Source: JBDSKH01 sp035556655
GTDB lineage: Bacteria; Actinomycetota; Actinomycetes; Actinomycetales; Microbacteriaceae
Length of the DNA: 29,719 nucleotides
NCBI GenBank assembly: GCA_035556655.1
Contig: DATMFW010000097.1
Span: 1 to 29,719, forward strand
Direction of reading: 5' to 3'
Part shown: in pieces, positions 1 to 7,044 of the stretch
Position numbering within the stretch: position 1 is the first letter of the stretch
Layout: each line of letters begins with the position of its first letter
Notes under the pieces: generated by a model
Seen by the model: the letters and a program-made list of their open reading frames with translations, nothing else
Databases searched by the model: none
What the model was told of the DNA's origin: nothing
Made by a program: the position numbers and the translations under genes

Positions 1-30
1 CTGCACAACGGCGAACTCCTGCACAACGGA
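1..30. repeat. Short dispersed repeat, CTGCACAAC type, downstream of lhr
   Basis: The 18-bp unit CTGCACAACGGCGAACTC (1-18) is followed by a 12-bp partial second unit, CTGCACAACGGA (19-30). The same arrangement recurs at 17222-17251, where the 12-bp part is identical and the 18-bp part matches at 14 of 18 positions. Both copies end 14 nt beyond the stop codon of a minus-strand gene. The left side is cut by the window edge, so the full element is not visible. The role is unknown; a 3'-end or terminator-linked element is an inference. Confidence 0.6.
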
Positions 31-44
31 GGCGGCACCCACGG

Positions 45-3000
45 TCAACCCCGCAACCGCAGACCCTGGGGCGTTGCGGCGAACCCCGCCGCGACGAGGG
101 CATCGCCGAGCGGGGTGCCGATCGCGAAGGCTCCATCGACCTTCTCCACGCGCAGGCGCCCCCTCGTCGCCCGGACGGTCGCCGCCAGCGACTCGGCGGC
201 CGCGGCGCGTTCGGCGTCGTCGCCGAGGAAGTCGAGCACGGTCTTGCCGCCGCGTTCCACGAACAGGCCGAGCCCTCCGTCGATGAGCACGACGAGGGCA
301 CCCGCCTTGCGACCGGGACGGTGCCCGCCGTGCCGCTCCTGCGCATCCGAGGGCCAGGCGAGCGCGGCGCCGAACGGGTTGGCGGGGTCGGTCGCCGACA
401 GGGTGAGCGCGGTGATGCGGCGTTCGGCGGCGTCGGCAGCGGTCTCGGAATCCGCCGCAACGGCGCGCAGCCGGTCGACCGTCGCCGGGGTGGCGAACTG
501 CGCCGCTCCGAGCCCCTCGATGAAGTAGCCGCGACGGGTGCGCCCGGTCTCCTCCAGCCCGCTCAGCACCTTGTACGCGGTGGCGAACCCGCCCGCGATC
601 CCCTCCGACATGACGGCCCCGCGGGTGACGACACCGTGCCGCTCGAGCAGCTGCTCGGCCATCGCGGTGGCCCGGATCGTCGAGCTCGCCTCGGGCGCCG
701 GCAGCAGGCTCCATCGCCCGGCGACCGTCGGCGGCGCCGTCGCCGCGAGGCTCGCTGCGACCGACCGGGCCATCGCCGCACGTCCGCGCCCTCGCAGCGC
801 ACGGCTCGGCGGAGTCGGCCGAGGTCGCGTCGTGGTCGCCCCCAGTCGCGCGCGCAGCGGGACCAGGGTGTCGTTCGTGACCAGGCCCGCCCAGGCCAGA
901 TCCCAGAGCGCGGTCGCCAGGTCTTTGTCGTCGACCGGTTCCGTGACCGCGAGCGTCGTCGCCAGCTGCCGGAAGAAGAAGGCGCCCCCGCCTGCGAGAG
1001 CATCGACGACGCGGCCGTGCAGTTCGCCCTGATCGACCAGGTTCGGCTCGGTGAGGGTCAGCGGCGCGGTGTCGGCCAGATGCAGGGCGAGCCAGCCGTC
1101 GCCTCCGCTCAGCTCACCGCGCCCCGACCACAGCACCTCGCCGGTGGTGGTGAGCTCGTCGAGCATCGCGGGGCTGTAGTCGCGGATGCGGCTCGGCAGG
1201 ACGAGCGATTCCCAGGTGGAGGCCGGGAGGGCCACACCGCCGAGCTGATCGAGCACCGTGACGACGCCGTCGACTCCGCGCAGGGGCCGGGTCAGGTGCT
1301 GCCACTCGGGCAGGAACCGGCCGAGCGCCGGCTGGGGCACGGGCTCGACCTCGGACCGCAGCGCCGCCAGCGAGCGGGACCGAAGCCTCCGCAGCACCTC
1401 GGCGTCGACCCACTCCGACCCCGTCGCGCCGGGACGGAACTCGCCCTCCACGACGCGGCGGTCGGTGGCGAGCCGGCGCAAGGCATCGGTCACGATCGCG
1501 ACGCCGAGGCCGAGACGGGCCGCCGCATCCGCAGCCGTGAACGGCCCATGCGTGCGCACGTATCGGCTCACCAGATCGCCGACCGGGTCGGCGACCGGGT
1601 CGAGAAAGGCGTTCGGGATGCCGTGCGGCAGCGGAACGCCGAGGGCGTCACGCAGGCGCGACGCGTCTTCGATGATCGCCCAGCGGGTCTCGCCGGCGAT
1701 GGTGGCACGGAGGACCCGGTTGGCGCGGGCGAAGTCTTCGAGGATCGCGTGGGCGGAGGTGTCGGGGTCGGGTCTCGACACGCCCTTCGGGCTACTCGAC
1801 CGGCTGGGGTCGCCCTTCGGGCTACTCGACCGGCTGGGGTCGCTCGACCACCTCAGTTCCAGTTCCTCCGTGCTGAGCGGGCCGAGCACGCGCAGCAGGT
1901 CGATGAGGCCCTCATCCCCCTTGGCCTTGCGGTCGGGATCGAGGCGTTGCAACTCGAGTTCGGTCTGCGCGATGACCTTCGGGTCGAGCAGTTCGCGCAG
2001 TTCGGCGCGGCCGAGCAGCTCGGCCAGCAGGGTCGGGTCGAGCGAGAGCGCCGCCGCACGGCGCTCGGCCAGCGGAGAATCGCCCTCGTACATGAACGCG
2101 GCGACGTACCCGAACAGCAGCGAGCGCGCGAAGGGCGATGGCGAATCGGTCTCAACCTCGACCAACCGGACCCGCCGGGCGGCGATATCGGAGGTCAGCT
2201 CGGCGAGGGCGGGCAGGTCGTAGACGTCCTGCAGTACCTCGCGCACCGTCTCGAGGATGATCGGGAAGCTCGGATACTTGCGCGCGACCTCGAGCAGCTG
2301 TGCGCTGCGCTGCCGCTGCTGCCACAGCGGCGAGCGGCGGCCGGGGTTGTACCGCGGCAGCAGCAGGGCGCGGGCCGCTGATTCCCGGAACCGGGACGCG
2401 AACAGCGCCGAGCCGCCGACCTCGAGCGTCACCAGCTCTTCGAGCTCGTCCTTCTCGAAGAGGAACAGTTCGGCTCCGGGCGGCTCGGCGTCGGTCTCGG
2501 GCAGTCGCACGACGATGCCGTCGTCTGCGGCCATCGCCGACCCGTCGACGCCGAGCCGTTCGCGGATGCGGGCCGAGATCGCCAGCGCCCACGGCGCATG
2601 CACCGGCGTGCCGTAGGGCGAATGCAGCACGAGCCGCCAGTCGCCGAGCTCGTCGCGGAAGCGTTCCACCAGCAGGGTCGTATCCGTCGGCACCGTGCCG
2701 GTGTGCTGCTTCTGCTCCAGCACGAACCGCTTCAGGTTCTCGACCGCCCAGGTGTCGAGCCCGGCGTCGACGAGCCGCTGGTCGAGTGCCGCCGCAGGCC
2801 GTGTACCGAGGCCCACCCCCGCCACCTCGCCCGCGAACGCCCCGATCGCCTTGCCGAGCTCGGCCGGGCGGCCGAGCCCGTCGCCCTTCCAGAACGGGAC
2901 CCGCCCCGGCTGCCCGAACGCGGGGCTGACGAGCACGCGATCCGAGGTGATCTCCTCGATGCGCCACGACGTCGCGCCGAGTGCGAAGACGTCGCCGACG

Positions 3001-4685
3001 CGCGACTCGTAGACCATCTCTTCATCCAGCTCGCCCACGCGCCGAGGAGCGCCGCGCTGTCCTGCGCCTGTCGAAGGGTCGGACGCGCCGACGATGAACA
3101 CCCCGAACATGCCGCGGTCGGGGATCGTGCCTCCGGAGGTGACGGCCAGCCGCTGCGCGCCGGGGCGGCCCGCGATGGTGCCGGCCACGCGATCCCAGAT
3201 GATGCGGGGCCGCAGCTCGGCGAACTCGTCGCTCGGGTAGCGCCCCGCGAGCAGATCGAGCGTCGCCTCGAACGCCGAGCGCGGCAGGGTGGCGAACGGG
3301 GCCGACCGGCGCACGGTCTGCCACCAGTCCTCGACCTCGAGCGTGTCGAGTGCGACGGCGGCGACGGTCTGCTGGGCGAGGATGTCGAGCGGATTCTGCG
3401 GGACCGCGATCTCTTCGATCAGCCCGGTGCGCATCCGCTCGCTCGCGACCGCGGTGTGCAGCAGGTCGGCCCGGTGCTTCGGGAACAGCACCCCCTTGCT
3501 GATCTCGCCGACCTGATGCCCGGCACGGCCCACCCGCTGAAGGCCCGACGCGACCGACGGCGGCGACTCGACCTGGATCACCAGGTCGACAGCCCCCATG
3601 TCGATGCCCAGCTCGAGGGATGACGTGGCCACCACACAGCGCAGCCGGCCCGACTTCAGGTCGTCTTCGATCTGCGCCCGCTGCTCTTTCGACACCGAGC
3701 CGTGGTGGGCGCGGGCCAGCACGGGCGCCACGGGCGCCGTGTCGGCACCCGCGGGCACGAGGGACTCGGCATACAGCTCGTTCATCGCCGCCGTCAGGCG
3801 TTCCGCGAGCCGGCGCGAGTTGGCGAACACGATCGTCGAACGGTGCTGCAGCACGGTGTCGACGATGGCGCGGTCGACGTGCGGCCAGATCGATCCGGCG
3901 CTCTGCAGGGCCCCCTCGTCGTCGTCGAGCTGCTCGGCGGTGGCCCGCGCGCCGAGCTCGGTCATGTCCTCGACCGGCACCACGACCCGCAGGTCGAACG
4001 TCTTGGCCGCGGGCGGCTGGACGATGGTGACCGGGGCCTGCCCGCCGAGGAAGCGCCCGATCTCATCGATCGGCCGCACCGTCGCCGACAGCCCGATGCG
4101 CTGCGCCGGAGCATCGAGCATCGCGTCGAGCCGCTCGAGCGAGACCGCCAGATGGGCCCCGCGCTTGGTGGCGGCGACCGCGTGGATCTCGTCGACGATC
4201 ACCGTCTCGACCCCGGCGAGGGTCTCGCGCGCCGAACTGGTGAGCATGAGGTACAGCGACTCGGGCGTGGTGATGAGGATGTCGGGCGGGTCGCGCTGCA
4301 GCAGCCGGCGATCGGCGCTCGTGGTGTCGCCCGAACGGACACCGACCGAGATGGCCGGAACCTCGACCCCGAGGCGCTTTCCGGTCTGGGTGATTCCCAC
4401 CAGCGGCGAGCGCAGGTTGCGTTCCACGTCGACGCCGAGCGCCTTCAGCGGCGAGATGTAGAGCACCCGGGTGCGCTTCGCGGTGCGCGGCTCGGTCGCG
4501 AGGCGGTCGAGCGACCAGAGGAACGCCGACAGCGTCTTGCCGGATCCGGTGGGGGCGACCACGAGCGCGTGACGTCCCGACGAGATCGCCTCCCACGCTC
4601 CCGCCTGAGCCGGCGTGAGCGCGGGGAACGCTCCGGCGAACCACTCACGGGTCGCCAGGGAGAAGCGCTCGAGCGCGGGGTCCAT
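45..4685 (-). CDS. lhr: Lhr-family ATP-dependent helicase
   Basis: This is a large superfamily 2 helicase of 1546 aa, the usual size for actinobacterial Lhr, a 3'-5' DNA/RNA-DNA translocase linked to DNA repair. Visible motifs are Walker A APTGSGKT (about 44-51), DEIH (165-168), LSAT, the segment ATSSLELGIDMG, and QRVGRAGHQ (motif VI). A long C-terminal Lhr-specific winged-helix region follows. I chose the ATG at 4685 (MDPALERF) because GGGGAGG lies 8 nt upstream and the helicase fold begins directly after it; the frame stays open for another 180 codons upstream, but that part reads as low-complexity Arg/Ala. Residues of about 945-972 are a 10-aa duplication (DPSRSSSPKG twice) encoded by a hairpin repeat inserted in frame. 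It lies 101 nt downstream of the esterase gene on the same strand and may be cotranscribed with it. Confidence 0.95.
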   Translation of the reverse strand: MDPALERFSLATREWFAGAFPALTPAQAGAWEAISSGRHALVVAPTGSGKTLSAFLWSLDRLATEPRTAKRTRVLYISPLKALGVDVERNLRSPLVGITQTGKRLGVEVPAISVGVRSGDTTSADRRLLQRDPPDILITTPESLYLMLTSSARETLAGVETVIVDEIHAVAATKRGAHLAVSLERLDAMLDAPAQRIGLSATVRPIDEIGRFLGGQAPVTIVQPPAAKTFDLRVVVPVEDMTELGARATAEQLDDDEGALQSAGSIWPHVDRAIVDTVLQHRSTIVFANSRRLAERLTAAMNELYAESLVPAGADTAPVAPVLARAHHGSVSKEQRAQIEDDLKSGRLRCVVATSSLELGIDMGAVDLVIQVESPPSVASGLQRVGRAGHQVGEISKGVLFPKHRADLLHTAVASERMRTGLIEEIAVPQNPLDILAQQTVAAVALDTLEVEDWWQTVRRSAPFATLPRSAFEATLDLLAGRYPSDEFAELRPRIIWDRVAGTIAGRPGAQRLAVTSGGTIPDRGMFGVFIVGASDPSTGAGQRGAPRRVGELDEEMVYESRVGDVFALGATSWRIEEITSDRVLVSPAFGQPGRVPFWKGDGLGRPAELGKAIGAFAGEVAGVGLGTRPAAALDQRLVDAGLDTWAVENLKRFVLEQKQHTGTVPTDTTLLVERFRDELGDWRLVLHSPYGTPVHAPWALAISARIRERLGVDGSAMAADDGIVVRLPETDAEPPGAELFLFEKDELEELVTLEVGGSALFASRFRESAARALLLPRYNPGRRSPLWQQRQRSAQLLEVARKYPSFPIILETVREVLQDVYDLPALAELTSDIAARRVRLVEVETDSPSPFARSLLFGYVAAFMYEGDSPLAERRAAALSLDPTLLAELLGRAELRELLDPKVIAQTELELQRLDPDRKAKGDEGLIDLLRVLGPLSTEELELRWSSDPSRSSSPKGDPSRSSSPKGVSRPDPDTSAHAILEDFARANRVLRATIAGETRWAIIEDASRLRDALGVPLPHGIPNAFLDPVADPVGDLVSRYVRTHGPFTAADAAARLGLGVAIVTDALRRLATDRRVVEGEFRPGATGSEWVDAEVLRRLRSRSLAALRSEVEPVPQPALGRFLPEWQHLTRPLRGVDGVVTVLDQLGGVALPASTWESLVLPSRIRDYSPAMLDELTTTGEVLWSGRGELSGGDGWLALHLADTAPLTLTEPNLVDQGELHGRVVDALAGGGAFFFRQLATTLAVTEPVDDKDLATALWDLAWAGLVTNDTLVPLRARLGATTTRPRPTPPSRALRGRGRAAMARSVAASLAATAPPTVAGRWSLLPAPEASSTIRATAMAEQLLERHGVVTRGAVMSEGIAGGFATAYKVLSGLEETGRTRRGYFIEGLGAAQFATPATVDRLRAVAADSETAADAAERRITALTLSATDPANPFGAALAWPSDAQERHGGHRPGRKAGALVVLIDGGLGLFVERGGKTVLDFLGDDAERAAAAESLAATVRATRGRLRVEKVDGAFAIGTPLGDALVAAGFAATPQGLRLRG
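1771..1850. repeat. Hairpin repeat (copy A) inserted in the lhr reading frame
   Basis: The segment opens with ggtctcgaca (1771-1780), followed by two exact copies of a 30-bp unit (1781-1810 and 1811-1840) that begins cgcccttcggg and contains ctactcgacc, then a partial third start. Its opening and its ctactcgacc core match the intergenic copy at 4736-4801. Because the unit is a multiple of three, it stays in frame in lhr and encodes DPSRSSSPKG twice on the minus strand. Confidence 0.8.
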
Positions 4686-4735
4686 CTGTCCATCCTCCCC
4701 TGGTCCACCGTCAGGCGCTGGGGGAGGGGGAGGGG

Positions 4736-4801
4736 GGTCTCGACACGCCGCTGCGCGGCTACTCGACCAGCGGGGACGCTGCGCGGCTACTCGACCAGCG
4801 A
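4736..4801. repeat. Hairpin repeat (copy B), two tandem units
   Basis: It begins ggtctcgacacgcc at 4736. The 24-bp unit from cgctgcgcggc to cgaccagcg occurs at 4749-4772 and again, identically, at 4777-4800, separated by ggga. The core gccgctgcgcggc can form a small hairpin with a 5-bp stem. It matches copy C (16971-17004, opposite orientation) at 31 of 34 positions. It overlaps the end of the esterase gene and supplies its stop codon. Confidence 0.85.
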
Positions 4802-5416
4802 CGTCAGGAAGGCGGCCACGTCGTCGAGCTCTTCGCGCGAGATCGAATGCCCGAGCCCCGGGTACACGTGCGTCTCGGCGGCGGTGTGCGCCGCGAGCCA
4901 GGGCTCGGTGCGCGCGACGATCTCGGCGCTGAACAGCGGATCGGCCGCTCCGCGCCCCCAGAACACCGGCGGCCGGCTGAGGGCGAGCATCGCATCCCCG
5001 GGCTGCTCGCCGCGGACGGCGAACCCGGCCAGGTTCACCGCGAACGCGAAGCGCCCCGGTTCCCGCCGCAGCAGGTGGGTCGCCATCGCCCCGCCCTGCG
5101 AGAAGCCGAGGGTGCCGATCAGCGACGGCGCGAACGGCAGCGCGTCGAGCCAGGTGAGCACCGCCGCGGCTGCGGCATCGACCCGCTCGGGTTCCGGATC
5201 GCCGGACGTGACGGTCTGCCACCACGACCAGCCGGCCCCTTCGGCGAGGGGTGCCCGGACCGCAGCGACGACATACTGCGGCGGAAGCGCGGGCGCGAGA
5301 GCGAACAGGTCCTGCTCGTCGCTGCCCCGGCCGTGCATGGTGACCAGCAGGGGACGCCCGTCGCGCTCGGCGGCGGGCGCCGACCAGAGCACGGCATCGG
5401 GATCGAGCTGCACCAT
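4787..5416 (-). CDS. Alpha/beta-hydrolase, carboxylesterase/phospholipase family
   Basis: This is a 209-aa serine hydrolase of the dienelactone-hydrolase/carboxylesterase type, probably cytoplasmic since no signal peptide is seen. Candidate catalytic triad: Ser106 in GFSQGG, Asp159 in GAADPLF and His190 in GLGHS; an HGRGSDEQD segment near residues 28-36 probably forms the oxyanion loop. The substrate cannot be told from the sequence; small acyl or phenolic esters are typical of the family. The ATG at 5416 shares its A with the TGA of the upstream oxidoreductase gene (TGATG), so translation is probably coupled. The last four residues, SLVE, and the TAG stop lie inside a dispersed hairpin repeat, so the native C-terminus may have been replaced by the repeat. 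Confidence 0.88.
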   Translation of the reverse strand: MVQLDPDAVLWSAPAAERDGRPLLVTMHGRGSDEQDLFALAPALPPQYVVAAVRAPLAEGAGWSWWQTVTSGDPEPERVDAAAAAVLTWLDALPFAPSLIGTLGFSQGGAMATHLLRREPGRFAFAVNLAGFAVRGEQPGDAMLALSRPPVFWGRGAADPLFSAEIVARTEPWLAAHTAAETHVYPGLGHSISREELDDVAAFLTSLVE

Positions 5417-6264
5417 CAGAACGTCACCACCGTGCGCCCCGAGACCTCGGCCCGGTACGCCTCGGCCGCCTGGATGGCCGGCAGGCTCAGCCCGACGTCG
5501 GTGGTGAGCACGCCCTCTTCGGCGAGCCGGGCGACGGTCTCGAGACCCGCCCGGTCGAGTTTCACCCCCACCCGGGACGACCGGATGCCGCGCTCGCCCT
5601 CCGCGGGCGTCGTCACCGAGACCGCGACCCCGCCATCGCGCACCGCCACCAGGTAGCTCGTCGGGTCGGAGGGCGCGGTGTTGAGCACCCCGTCCAGCTC
5701 CATTCCGGCGAAGTCGGACGGCGGCGTGGCGCGCCCGCCGCGCAGCACCGTCAGTCCCCGATGCTCCGCCAGCTCGGCGGCCAGCCCGCCGACGCCACCC
5801 GATGCGCCGAGGATCAGCACCGACCGGCCCGCCGTCAGTTCCATCGCGTCGAGAGCCTGCAGGGCGGTCAGGCCGTTCAGACCGAAGGTGCTGAGCTCGG
5901 GGGAGGGGATGGCGTCGCCGACCACGGCGATCGCATCGCGTGCCACGGCGACGTCGGAGCGCTGCAGCCCCGGACCGCCCTTGAACCACTGCGAGAAGAC
6001 GAGCACGCGCCGTCCGACGAGCTCGGGCTCGACCCCGTCGCCCACCGCGGTGACCCGCCCGGCGGCATCCCAGCCGAGCACCCAGGGCGGGTCGCCGGGC
6101 ATCTTCTCGCCGTACCCGGGGTCGACGGCGCCGCGGTCGACCGGGTTGATGCTCGCCGCCTCGACGGCGACCACCAGTTCGCCGGGGCCGGCCACCGCAT
6201 CCGGCACCTCGCGCAGTTCCAGGGCCCCGAGGCCCACTCCGGTCAGGGTGATCGCTCTCGCCAT
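5416..6264 (-). CDS. Zinc-free medium-chain dehydrogenase (quinone oxidoreductase-like)
   Basis: This 282-aa protein of the MDR superfamily resembles NADPH:quinone reductases. The N-terminal GroES-like domain carries AASINPVDRG (about 36-45), typical of quinone reductases. The Rossmann nucleotide-binding loop LILGASGGVGG lies at about 150-160. The cysteines that bind catalytic or structural zinc in alcohol dehydrogenases are absent, which supports a zinc-independent enzyme. The start at 6264 (MARAITL) is preceded by GGAG; the frame is open further upstream, but into low-complexity sequence. It is the first gene of a minus-strand run with the esterase and perhaps lhr, and is divergent from the NUDIX-like gene across 55 nt. 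The substrate is unknown. Confidence 0.88.
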   Translation of the reverse strand: MARAITLTGVGLGALELREVPDAVAGPGELVVAVEAASINPVDRGAVDPGYGEKMPGDPPWVLGWDAAGRVTAVGDGVEPELVGRRVLVFSQWFKGGPGLQRSDVAVARDAIAVVGDAIPSPELSTFGLNGLTALQALDAMELTAGRSVLILGASGGVGGLAAELAEHRGLTVLRGGRATPPSDFAGMELDGVLNTAPSDPTSYLVAVRDGGVAVSVTTPAEGERGIRSSRVGVKLDRAGLETVARLAEEGVLTTDVGLSLPAIQAAEAYRAEVSGRTVVTF

Positions 6265-6319
6265 GGCTCCATGATGTCGTGTGCGACCCGCCGGGCGCTG
6301 AATCGGGACACAATGGAGC

Positions 6320-6877
6320 ATGAGCTCCGTGGGAACCCCCGACCCCGTTCCCGACGAGCCGAACTCCGCCTGGCTCAGCGATCACGAGCTCCAGGACGTG
6401 CGCCGCCGCATCCCGCTGCTCTACGTCGAAGCGGTGCCGGTGCGGGTCGACGGCCTCGGGGTGGTCACCAGCGTCGGGGTGCTGCTGCGGGCGAACGCCC
6501 AGGGCTCGATCACCCGCACCCTGGTGTCGGGCCGGGTGATGTTCGGCGAGACCCTGCGCGATGCGCTGTTCCGTCACCTCGAGAAAGACCTCGGGCCGAT
6601 GGCGTTCCCGCTGCTGCCGGCGAGCCCGGTGCCGTTCTCGGTCGCCGAGTACTTCCCGATCCCCGGGCTCAGCGCCTATGTCGACGAGCGGCAGCACGCC
6701 GTGTCGCTGGCGTACGTGGTGCCGGTGACCGGCACGCTCGAGCCCCGGCAGGACGCCCTCGAACTCACCTGGATGACCCCCGCAGAGGCCTCGTCGCCGG
6801 CCGTCCACGCCGAGATGGAGGGGGGCCGGGGTACATTGCTGCGGGCCGCTCTCGCCTCGGTGGGCGTCCTGGGCTGA
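6320..6877 (+). CDS. NUDIX hydrolase-like protein (DUF4916 type)
   Basis: The protein has 185 aa. Residues 71-92 align with the Nudix box GX5EX7REUXEEXGU, beginning G71-x5-E77 and R85, but the metal-binding part reads RHLEKDLG. The Glu after Arg is His86, and the two catalytic Glu positions are Lys89 and Asp90. This fits the DUF4916 branch of Nudix-fold proteins, common in actinobacteria and of unknown function. It is probably either inactive as a pyrophosphohydrolase or uses other ligands. The ATG at 6320 has GGAG just upstream (6315-6318), and the gene is divergent from the oxidoreductase. No partner gene is obvious; the giant surface-protein gene follows 167 nt later behind a structured leader. 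Confidence 0.85.
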   Translation: MSSVGTPDPVPDEPNSAWLSDHELQDVRRRIPLLYVEAVPVRVDGLGVVTSVGVLLRANAQGSITRTLVSGRVMFGETLRDALFRHLEKDLGPMAFPLLPASPVPFSVAEYFPIPGLSAYVDERQHAVSLAYVVPVTGTLEPRQDALELTWMTPAEASSPAVHAEMEGGRGTLLRAALASVGVLG

Positions 6878-6891
6878 CGCCCGCGAAAACC

Positions 6892-6911
6892 GGGGGACAA
6901 GCCTCACCCCC
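6892..6911 (+). terminator. Possible weak terminator after the NUDIX-like gene
   Basis: GGGGG (6892-6896) and CCCCC (6907-6911) can form a 5-bp stem with a 10-nt loop followed by ttt, 15 nt after the NUDIX-like stop. The stem is short and the T run minimal, so it could equally be the first helix of the leader of the next gene. Confidence 0.3.
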
Positions 6912-6919
6912 TTTCGTGT

Positions 6920-7044
6920 CACGCCCGACCTGGGGCGTGCCGAGCGCCCCCGATGTCAATAGCTTTGACATCGATGGGGACCCGAAGAACCCGTCGGAGC
7001 TCGTAGGGGTGCTCCGCTTCGGGTCCGACGTGGAGAACCCGAAA
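6920..7044 (+). promoter_or_regulatory. Structured 5' leader of the surface-protein gene with competing helices
   Basis: Several perfect helices are visible. Helix 1: cacgccc/gggcgtg (6920-6926/6933-6939). Helix 2: cgatgtcaa/ttgacatcg (6951-6959/6965-6973). Helix 3: ggacccgaag/cttcgggtcc (6978-6987/7017-7026), enclosing helix 4, cggagc/gctccg (6995-7000/7011-7016). The segment ttcgggt (7018-7024) can instead pair with a second acccgaa at 7037-7043; that 7-bp hairpin places the ribosome binding site GGAG (7032-7035) in its loop. Two mutually exclusive folds, one open and one closed, resemble a translational switch or RNA thermometer. It matches no riboswitch class I recognise. The function is inference. 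Confidence 0.5.
6951..6973. promoter_or_regulatory. Perfect 9-bp inverted repeat, possible operator or hairpin
   Basis: The arms cgatgtcaa and ttgacatcg flank the 5-nt spacer tagct. This is AT-richer than its surroundings and symmetric, as expected for a dimeric regulator site, but it can also fold in RNA. It contains TTGACA on both strands, yet no convincing -10 hexamer lies about 17 nt away on either strand. Confidence 0.45.

Noticed and set aside
1781..1840. Two exact 30-bp units considered as a CRISPR remnant
   Set aside because: The units are directly adjacent without spacers, lie within lhr, and match dispersed hairpin repeats elsewhere in the window.
4686..5225. A 180-codon N-terminal extension of Lhr
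   Set aside because: The extension overlaps the esterase gene, is low-complexity, and the ATG at 4685 has a strong ribosome binding site and directly precedes the helicase fold.
6965..6993. TTGACA at 6965 considered as the -35 box of the surface-protein gene
   Set aside because: The position 17-18 nt downstream reads aacccg, not a -10 hexamer; the TTGACA is better explained as an arm of the inverted repeat.
5761..7044. Extension of the surface-protein frame upstream to 5761
   Set aside because: It would run antisense through the oxidoreductase and out of frame through the NUDIX-like gene. The signal peptide beginning at 7045 fixes the true start.
6889..7044. Surface-protein leader considered as a c-di-AMP (ydaO-type) riboswitch
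   Set aside because: The conserved ydaO core elements as I remember them are not found; only the general presence of a structured leader fits.
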